A stretch of 48,795 nucleotides of DNA. It comes from Nitrospirales bacterium (lineage in GTDB: Bacteria > Nitrospirota > Nitrospiria > Nitrospirales > UBA8639). Below the pieces are notes generated by a model, which did not search any database, was not told the origin of the DNA, and saw only the letters and a program-made list of their open reading frames with translations. Of this stretch, positions 43,206-48,795 are shown one piece after another. The position numbers and the translations under genes are program-made. How positions within the stretch are numbered: the stretch's first letter is position 1; each line of letters opens with the position of its first letter. Location of the stretch: contig JAJDZI010000025.1 in assembly GCA_022824735.1 (NCBI GenBank), forward strand, positions 1 through 48,795, in the 5' to 3' direction.

Positions 43206-44906
43206 ATGACGATGCAATCTTCGAATTGGCGAGTCCGGCCGGTCGATCAGCAACGGGTCTCGGCCCTGGCCGGAGCCCTGGGTGTTTCACCCCTGGTGGC
43301 GACGGTCTTGTGCGGCCGCGGCGTGGTTGAGCCGGAGCAGGCCAAAGCCTGGCTTTCCTCTTCCGGCGGCTTGACCCATGATCCCTTCTTGTTGCCTGAT
43401 ATGGAACGGGCTATCGACCGGCTTCATCTCGCCATTCAACGCGGAGAACGGATCTGTTTTTACGGGGACTATGACGTTGACGGGATGGCGGCCACGAGCC
43501 TGCATTTCCTGTTCTGGCGAAGCGTGGGCGCTCAAGCCGAGGCCTATATCCCTCACCGGCAGGAAGAAGGATACGGCCTTCATGAGGAGGCTATTCGGAA
43601 ACTGGCCGGGCGCGGCGTTTCCCTGTTGCTCACCGCAGACTGCGGCACCACCTCGTACAAGGAGATCGAGCTCGCCCGGTCCTTGGGCATGGACGTCATT
43701 GTCACCGATCACCATCAGCTTCAGTCCCTCGTGCCGGAACCGGTGGCCTTCATCAATCCGTATCGCCCGGATTCCGCCTATCCGTTTCGTGGGTTATGTT
43801 CCGGCGGCTTGGCCTACAAGGTGGCCGAAGCGTTTGCGCAGAAATACCGGCCTGCGGGCGTGTCGGTGGAGACCTACCGCGACCTGGTGGCGTTGTCGTC
43901 CATCGCTGATTTGGTTCCGCTCACGGATGAGAACCGGACCCTGGTCCGGGACGGGTTGGCCCAGGTAGCTCAAGGCACGCGCTGCGGGATTCGGGCGTTG
44001 ACCCGGGATCTTGGCCTGAACGGGACGTGTTCAGCCGGCACGATCGGATTTCGCGTGGCCCCGCGTCTGAACGCGGCCGGGCGATTGGCTCACGCCGAAT
44101 TGGGTGTCCGGTTGCTCACGACGGAGTCCGAACCCGCGGCGCTTCAACTCGCCCAGGAATTGGAGAACCTGAACCGCCACCGGCGAGAGATTGAAGAAGA
44201 GATGACGCGCGAGGCGATTGCACAAGTGGACGCCGGGGACCCGCAGCCCGCGATTGTGGTTGGTGCGAAGGGCTGGCATATTGGAGTGATCGGCATCGTT
44301 GCGTCGCGGTTGGTGGAACGGTATCACCGGCCTGCGGTCGTGGTGACGTTCGACGCACTGGGGATTGGCAAGGGATCGGTCCGGGGCGTGGCCGGCTTCG
44401 ACGTGTGCCGGGCCTTGCAGCAATGTGAACCGGACCTGGTGACCTTCGGCGGGCATCCCATGGCCGCGGGGCTCACGGTCAGGGAGGAAGCGTTTGCCGG
44501 TTTCCGGCGCCGGTTTGAGGGAGCCGTCGAGGGATTGCTGGAGGGCGCGCAACGGGTTCCCGTCGTGGACGTGGATGCGGAGATTGGGCTTGCCGCGGTT
44601 CAATTTCCCCTGGTTCGGGAATTGGAGCGTCTGCAACCTTTCGGCACGGGTAATCCCGAGCCGGCCTTTGTGAGTCGAGGGATTTTGGTGCTGGAAAAAC
44701 GGGTCGTCGGGGAGAGTCACCTGAAGCTGGTTCTTCGCCAGCCCGGTTCCGTTCCCCTGGACAGTATCGGGTTTCGGATGGGAAGCCTGGCAGACACAAT
44801 TGACGCGGGCAACGGGCGGATCGACGCGGTGTTCACTCCCGAGTTGAATGAATGGAAAGGATCAAGCCGCATTCAACTCCGGCTGCGCGACGTACGGGTG
44901 GGGTGA
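43206..44906 (+). CDS. recJ: single-stranded-DNA-specific exonuclease RecJ
   Basis: RecJ degrades single-stranded DNA 5' to 3' in recombination and mismatch repair. The 566-residue protein has the DHH-superfamily motifs: GDYDVDG (87-93), ADCGTTS near 144-150, DHH (168-170), and the DHHA1 part with GWHIGVIGIVASRLVERYHR and FGGHPMAAGLTV. The C-terminal OB-like RecJ domain follows (QPFGTGNPEPAF). Length is normal. Start at 43206 or at the second ATG (43212); no good Shine-Dalgarno sequence is seen. Upstream is pup, downstream an antitoxin-like remnant. Confidence 0.95.
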   Translation: MTMQSSNWRVRPVDQQRVSALAGALGVSPLVATVLCGRGVVEPEQAKAWLSSSGGLTHDPFLLPDMERAIDRLHLAIQRGERICFYGDYDVDGMAATSLHFLFWRSVGAQAEAYIPHRQEEGYGLHEEAIRKLAGRGVSLLLTADCGTTSYKEIELARSLGMDVIVTDHHQLQSLVPEPVAFINPYRPDSAYPFRGLCSGGLAYKVAEAFAQKYRPAGVSVETYRDLVALSSIADLVPLTDENRTLVRDGLAQVAQGTRCGIRALTRDLGLNGTCSAGTIGFRVAPRLNAAGRLAHAELGVRLLTTESEPAALQLAQELENLNRHRREIEEEMTREAIAQVDAGDPQPAIVVGAKGWHIGVIGIVASRLVERYHRPAVVVTFDALGIGKGSVRGVAGFDVCRALQQCEPDLVTFGGHPMAAGLTVREEAFAGFRRRFEGAVEGLLEGAQRVPVVDVDAEIGLAAVQFPLVRELERLQPFGTGNPEPAFVSRGILVLEKRVVGESHLKLVLRQPGSVPLDSIGFRMGSLADTIDAGNGRIDAVFTPELNEWKGSSRIQLRLRDVRVG

Positions 44907-44918
44907 AGGGAGGCATAG

Positions 44919-45038
44919 CTGGGCCTGCTGGAAGACCTTGGGGACTTACAAGAGATGGACCACGTCCGAGAGTCGGGTGAGGAGTGCGTTCCTTGGGAAC
45001 AGGCGAAGGCGGAGTTGCAAGCGCAAAGCCAGAGGTAA
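44919..45038 (+). pseudogene. remnant of a small antitoxin-like gene (C-terminal part)
   Basis: Right after a stop codon, 39 codons read LGLLEDLGDLQEMDHVRESG and then EECVPWEQAKAELQAQSQR before a TAA. The pattern (LEDLxDL, later PWExxKAEL) resembles the C-terminus of Phd/RelB-type antitoxins. No start codon with a ribosome binding site is visible and no toxin gene follows, so it looks like a decayed fragment. Confidence 0.45.
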
Positions 45039-45046
45039 GCCTAATG

Positions 45047-45094
45047 TCCCCTCACTCCAGCCCTCTCCCACTAGGGGAGAGGGAGCGGGGAACG
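45047..45094. repeat. family A palindromic repeat
   Basis: CCCTCACTCCAGCCCTCTCC, then CACTAGGGGAGAGGGAGC. It lies between the antitoxin-like remnant and the rel gene. Confidence 0.65.
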
Positions 45095-45137
45095 GGAATT
45101 ATCAAGGAATGAGTGAGCACGTATAGAAAGACTTGTT

Positions 45138-47327
45138 ATGTCGGTAACCAGTGTGACAGAGATCGATGATTTGGTCCGGGAGGTGCGGAGTTGTTATCCG
45201 GACGCCGATGAGGCCTTGCTTCGGCGCGCGTATGAGTTTTCGGCGAAGGCGCATGAGGGGCAGACTCGCCGGTCCGGCGAGCCGTATTTGCAGCATCCGC
45301 TGGCCGTGGCCGGTATTTTGACCTTCCTCAAGCTGGACGTGACGGCCATCGTCGCCGGGCTTCTCCACGATACCTTGGAAGATACCGTAGCGACCCAGGA
45401 AGAGTTGCAGGCGCATTTCGGGGATGAGGTCGCGCATCTTGTGGAAGGGGTGACCAAGATCGGTCAAATCCCGTTCCGGACGTATGAAGAGAAACAGGCC
45501 GAGAATTTCCGGAAGATGCTGTTGTCGATGGCCGACGACATCCGGGTCGTCTTTATCAAGTTGGCCGACCGTTTGCATAACATGCGGACGCTGGGCCATT
45601 TGCCGGAGAGAAAGCAGAAGCAGATCGCCCAGGAGACCCTGGAAATTTATTCGCCCCTGGCCAACCGGCTGGGCATGAGCGGGATGAAGCAGGAACTGGA
45701 AGATTTATGCTTTCAGTACCTCAAGACCGAAGCCTATTCCATGTTGAAGCTTCGGGTGGCGAAACGAGATGAGGAACGGCAGGATTACGTCCAGTCGATC
45801 ATCCAGGAGACGGTGGATGCGTTAGCCAGGGCCGGGTTGCCCGGCCGGGTGGTCGGACGGCCCAAACACCTGTACTCCATTCACCAGAAAATGGAGAGCC
45901 AGGGCATCACATTCGAGGAAGTGCACGACCTGGTGGCGATTCGCGTGATTACCGACGTCAAGATCAATTGTTATACGATTCTCGGCGTTGTGCATGAAGC
46001 TTGGCCGCCGGTGCCCGAGCGTTTCAAGGATTACATCGCCACGCCGCGCACCAATCTCTATCAGTCGTTGCATACCACGGTGTTGGGGCCGCAGGGCGAT
46101 CACGTGGAGTTTCAGATTCGTACGGAAGAAATGCATCGTCTTGCCGAATACGGCGTGGCGGCGCATTGGCGGTACAAGGAGCAGGTGAAGGTCGATGAGC
46201 GCGACGAGAAGGTCTTCAGTTGGCTCCGGCAATTCGTGGAATGGCACCGGGACCTGTCCGACAATCGCCAGTTCATGGATTCCGTCAAACTCGACCTGTT
46301 TCACCTGGACGTCTTTCACGACGTGGTCTTCGCGTTTACGCCGAAAGGAGAGGTCAAGGAACTGCCGCTCGGTTCCACGCCGGTGGATTTTGCCTATGCG
46401 ATTCATACCCAAGTGGGGGACCGGTGCGTGGGGGCAAAAGTGAATGGAAAGATCGTGCCCCTGCGGCAGGAGTTGGCCAGCGGCGATACCGTGGAAGTTC
46501 TCACGTCGCCGACCCAGGTCCCGCAGAAGGAGTGGTTGAAGTTCGTCCAGACGTCCCGCGCACGGGCGAAGGTCAAGCATTACCTGAAAGGCGAAGAGCA
46601 AAAGCAGGGGTTGGAATTGGGACGTCGATTGCTTGAACGCGAATTTCGCCGGCATCAACTCCCATCCGCGCAGTGGGGAGAATCAGACCGGCTGTCCCGG
46701 GTTGCGGGTAGGCGTGGCTATGCATCCGCCGAAGAGATGATCCGGATGGTGGGCTACGGGCGTCTGTCCGCCGTGCAACTGGTGAATTGGCTTGTGCCCG
46801 GCGGGGACACGGCGAAGCCCGGCGATCCCGTTCAGGGAGCACCCAGGACGGCCCCGGCCCAGAGCCCGGTGAAATCGGTGAAGGTCATGGGCGGGCGCGA
46901 CGCATTGATGCAGTTGTCAAAATGTTGTGTGCCGGTCCCGGGTGATCCGATCCTGGGCTACCTCACCCGAGGCCGCGGGCTCACGATTCATGCCAAGGGC
47001 TGTCCCAAGCTGGAGGCCATGGATTATGAAAATGATCGCCTGGTTGAAGTGGAATGGGACAAGATGGGCGACGAACGCCATCTGGTCAAGGTCTGCGTGT
47101 TGACCTTTGATCGTCCTGGCGTGCTGGCCAACGTGTCGTCAGCGATCGCCGCTTCCAAGGCCAACATCAGCCGCGCGGAAATTACGACTCGAGAAGATCG
47201 AAAGGCGGTCCTGGACTTCATGATCGAAATTTCCGATACCCGTCACCTCGAACTTGCGCTCGAAGGCATCGGGCGGGTGGATGGCGTCATCTCAGCCAGA
47301 CGCGTTCGGGAATGGGAGCATTCGTGA
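45138..47327 (+). CDS. relA: bifunctional (p)ppGpp synthetase/hydrolase (Rel/SpoT)
   Basis: This enzyme makes and degrades the stringent-response alarmone (p)ppGpp. The 729-residue protein has the full long-RSH layout: HD hydrolase domain with H77-D78 and E81-D82 (HDTLED), synthetase domain (VHDLVAIRVITDVKINCYT, NLYQSLHTTVLGPQG), TGS domain (FTPKGEVKELPLGSTPVDFA), a zinc-finger-like region (CCVPVPGDPILGY) and a C-terminal ACT domain (FDRPGVLANVSSAIAASKAN). Both catalytic halves look intact, so it is bifunctional. The ATG at 45138 has only a weak GAAAGA upstream. It converges on a DUF192 gene. Confidence 0.96.
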   Translation: MSVTSVTEIDDLVREVRSCYPDADEALLRRAYEFSAKAHEGQTRRSGEPYLQHPLAVAGILTFLKLDVTAIVAGLLHDTLEDTVATQEELQAHFGDEVAHLVEGVTKIGQIPFRTYEEKQAENFRKMLLSMADDIRVVFIKLADRLHNMRTLGHLPERKQKQIAQETLEIYSPLANRLGMSGMKQELEDLCFQYLKTEAYSMLKLRVAKRDEERQDYVQSIIQETVDALARAGLPGRVVGRPKHLYSIHQKMESQGITFEEVHDLVAIRVITDVKINCYTILGVVHEAWPPVPERFKDYIATPRTNLYQSLHTTVLGPQGDHVEFQIRTEEMHRLAEYGVAAHWRYKEQVKVDERDEKVFSWLRQFVEWHRDLSDNRQFMDSVKLDLFHLDVFHDVVFAFTPKGEVKELPLGSTPVDFAYAIHTQVGDRCVGAKVNGKIVPLRQELASGDTVEVLTSPTQVPQKEWLKFVQTSRARAKVKHYLKGEEQKQGLELGRRLLEREFRRHQLPSAQWGESDRLSRVAGRRGYASAEEMIRMVGYGRLSAVQLVNWLVPGGDTAKPGDPVQGAPRTAPAQSPVKSVKVMGGRDALMQLSKCCVPVPGDPILGYLTRGRGLTIHAKGCPKLEAMDYENDRLVEVEWDKMGDERHLVKVCVLTFDRPGVLANVSSAIAASKANISRAEITTREDRKAVLDFMIEISDTRHLELALEGIGRVDGVISARRVREWEHS

Positions 47328-47332
47328 GCGCC

Positions 47333-47884
47333 CTATTTCGGCAGTTCGATCGTGAGTTGGGTGCCGACGCTCAGGTTGAACGTCGCGGCTTGCCCCGCGC
47401 CCAGTTCCAGGACCTGAACCGCAGCGGTTTTCGGCCGGTAGCGGGGACAGAGGTTGTCGGTTCTCGTGCAGATCGGAACGTACCGTTCGATGTGAACGAT
47501 GGTCCCGTCCTGGTCCAGCCATAGAATATCCAGGGGCATTTTGGTGTTCTTCATCCAGAACGTCCAATAGCCCGGCTCTTGAAACTCCGGGAAGGTGAAC
47601 AGCATGCCCCGGTCCGGAGCCATGCGCGTTCGAAACATCAGGCCTTGACTCCGTTTGGCCGGCGTATCGGCGATTTCACAATAAATCATGAGCCCGTCGG
47701 GCGTCGAAATTGTGGCCAGCCCGCCTGAAAAACTGCTTGCCCCGGATGGCGGAGGCGGCGGCGCGGCGAATGCCAGGAGGGTTGTGCCCAGGATGAGGCA
47801 GGCCGTCAGGTAGAGGACTCGCCGGATGAATGCCTGTTTGGTCAGCGTCGAAGAAACCTGTTTCGCTCGTGTCATGGCAGCCAT
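47333..47884 (-). CDS. DUF192 family secreted protein (second paralogue)
   Basis: 183 residues with an N-terminal hydrophobic segment (VLYLTACLILGTTLLAFA) and a short proline run (PPPPPS). The DUF192 domain is complete: MIYCEIADTPAKRSQGLMFR, DRGMLFTFPEFQEPGYWTFW, KNTKMPLDILWLDQDGTIVH, and a CTRTDNLCPRY insertion with two Cys. It keeps the canonical FWMKNTKMPLDI core that the copy at 27045 has lost. Start at 47884 or at the ATG 9 bases inside. It is convergent with rel, with a 5-base gap. Confidence 0.85.
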   Translation of the reverse strand: MAAMTRAKQVSSTLTKQAFIRRVLYLTACLILGTTLLAFAAPPPPPSGASSFSGGLATISTPDGLMIYCEIADTPAKRSQGLMFRTRMAPDRGMLFTFPEFQEPGYWTFWMKNTKMPLDILWLDQDGTIVHIERYVPICTRTDNLCPRYRPKTAAVQVLELGAGQAATFNLSVGTQLTIELPK

Positions 47885-47950
47885 GCTAGGGGTCCCGGAA
47901 AAAACCTGTCAACCGGGGACCACGTCCGTCAATTTCCCTCCACTTGTTGC

Positions 47951-47979
47951 TTGACGGACCCATGATCCGTATATATAAT
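47951..47979 (+). promoter_or_regulatory. near-consensus sigma-70 promoter for the tRNA-tuf operon
   Basis: TTGACG (47951-47956), a 17-base spacer, and a perfect TATAAT (47974-47979). It is the best promoter match in the window, as expected for a stable-RNA and elongation-factor operon. Confidence 0.85.
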
Positions 47980-48033
47980 TCTCTGTTTGGTGGGGTCGGC
48001 CTTTAACGGTCTTTACAATGCAATTCTCGAAAT

Positions 48034-48067
48034 GCCCATTTTTACCTGTGTTGCAGGAAAAATTGGG
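48034..48067 (+). promoter_or_regulatory. leader hairpin upstream of the tRNA genes
   Basis: GCCCATTTTTACCTG and CAGGAAAAATTGGGC form a stem of about 14 bp with two single-base bulges and a short loop. There is no T-run behind it, so it does not look like a terminator. It might be a processing signal in the leader of the operon. Confidence 0.4.
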
Positions 48068-48151
48068 CTTTGTCTTGTGTCCCCGCTTCTTCCCTTCATT
48101 GTATTAGATATTGACGTAGGAGGGGACTGCCGAGCAATCGAGTTGTTGAAC

Positions 48152-48236
48152 GGGCAGGTACCCGAGTGGACAAAGGGGGCAGACTGTAAATCTGCTGCCG
48201 TCGGCTTCCAAGGTTCGAATCCTTGCCTGCCCACCA
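48152..48236 (+). tRNA. tRNA-Tyr (GTA)
   Basis: Acceptor arms GGGCAGG/CCTGCCC pair exactly, the anticodon GTA is at 48186-48188, the variable arm is long (class II, as expected for bacterial tRNA-Tyr), the T arm GGTTCGAATCC is present, and CCA is encoded (48234-48236). Confidence 0.97.
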
Positions 48237-48326
48237 TATTATTGAAACGTGTGTGACGAGATAAAGGGATATTCATTACGGTCAAAGGAGCGAGTAAGGC
48301 CGACGGCGAATTCGAAAACAACGGTG

Positions 48327-48401
48327 GCGGGCGTAGCTCAGTGGTAGAGTTCCAGCCTTCCAAGCTGGCTGTCGCGGGTTCAAATCCCGTCGCCCGCTCC
48401 A
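48327..48401 (+). tRNA. tRNA-Gly (TCC)
   Basis: Acceptor GCGGGCG/CGCCCGC, D arm AGCTCAGTGGTAGAG, anticodon TCC at 48359-48361, T arm GGGTTCAAATCCC and encoded CCA. Confidence 0.97.
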
Positions 48402-48470
48402 GCGGACGCTTGAAGCGTGACGCGATTATCGCTGACCGGCGATACGGGAATTCACGTCTCCATTCACAGC

Positions 48471-48546
48471 GCCCACGTAGCTCAGTTGGTAGAGCACGTC
48501 CTTGGTAAGGACGAGGTCACGCGTTCGATCCGCGTCGTGGGCTCCA
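48471..48546 (+). tRNA. tRNA-Thr (GGT)
   Basis: Acceptor GCCCACG/CGTGGGC, D arm AGCTCAGTTGGTAGAGC, anticodon GGT at 48504-48506, T arm GCGTTCGATCCGC and encoded CCA. Confidence 0.97.
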
Positions 48547-48665
48547 TTATCCCGCTACAATGTCACGGAACTATCAATGAGGTCTATTTCCTAGATTTCA
48601 GAATTGTTCGTCTCCCATGGGGATGATGTGGTTTCCATCGGGGACGATGTGTTTGGGAGGGGCAG

Positions 48666-48795
48666 ATGGCGAAGGCGAAATTTGATCGAAAGAAGCCGCA
48701 CGTGAACGTGGGGACGATCGGGCACGTGGACCATGGGAAGACGACGCTGACGTCGGCGCTGACGAAGGTGATGGGGCAGAAGGGGATGGCGCAGT
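48666..48795 (+). CDS. tuf: elongation factor Tu, N-terminal part (cut by window edge)
   Basis: EF-Tu brings aminoacyl-tRNA to the ribosome. The 43 codons present give [20 protein letters not shown] and the G1 motif [17 protein letters not shown] lies just upstream of the ATG. Codon use is very biased to G-ending codons (GCG, AAG, ACG, GGG), as in a highly expressed gene of a GC-rich genome. The order tRNA-Tyr, tRNA-Gly, tRNA-Thr, tuf is a classic bacterial arrangement. The gene continues beyond the right edge. Confidence 0.97.
   Translation, partial: MAKAKFDRKKPHVNVGTIGHVDHGKTTLTSALTKVMGQKGMAQ

Overview
The window is a GC-rich, gene-dense bacterial chromosome segment with about 36 protein genes, three tRNA genes and the start of tuf. 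Gram-negative traits are clear: periplasmic signal peptides, a lipoprotein, and GlmS/GlmU next to each other. A gene for Pup (prokaryotic ubiquitin-like protein) outside an actinobacterial context, an H+-pumping pyrophosphatase and many secreted copper proteins suggest a Nitrospirota-type organism (Nitrospira/Leptospirillum relatives). That assignment is inference from gene content, not from a marker-gene comparison.

Layout. 1-2140 (minus strand): a replication/translation operon tmk-holB-metG, with metG cut by the window edge. 2211-6361 (plus): a DUF502 membrane protein, then glmU and glmS, which supply UDP-GlcNAc. 6362-9087: small unrelated genes (secreted DUF1579-like, MOSC, YqaA-type membrane protein, NUDIX) between dispersed repeats. 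9088-10673: a DegT-family aminotransferase and queF. 10979-16048: a phosphonate-type cassette. It has a phosphonopyruvate decarboxylase split into two genes, 2-aminoethylphosphonate transaminase, a nucleotidyltransferase fused to a CDP-alcohol phosphotransferase, and a flippase-like membrane protein. No PEP mutase is present. The parts fit making an aminoethylphosphonate-headed lipid or glycan. 16157-23323: polyprenyl diphosphate synthase facing gltBD (ammonium assimilation).

23337-40426 is mostly secreted and redox proteins. It includes a coiled-coil lipoprotein, a PKD/Big-like protein, a small cupredoxin, a Rieske protein, a chagasin-like protein and a D-amino-acid aminotransferase. Next is a 1712-residue six-cupredoxin multicopper oxidase carrying a nested LysM domain. 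It is followed by an apparent operon of two tandem type-1-copper/carboxypeptidase-regulatory-like paralogues, a LolA-like secreted protein, a HEAT-repeat protein and a thioredoxin/AGE-domain protein. I regard the oxidase and its neighbours as the most interesting system here: a cell-envelope copper oxidase apparatus whose substrate is unknown (metal oxidation is one possibility).

40726-48795: hppA, an isolated pup, recJ, a bifunctional (p)ppGpp synthetase/hydrolase (rel), a second DUF192 protein, and a tRNA-Tyr/Gly/Thr-tuf operon behind a near-consensus sigma-70 promoter. Several families of short dispersed repeats occupy almost every gene-free stretch, and at least two genes run into them.
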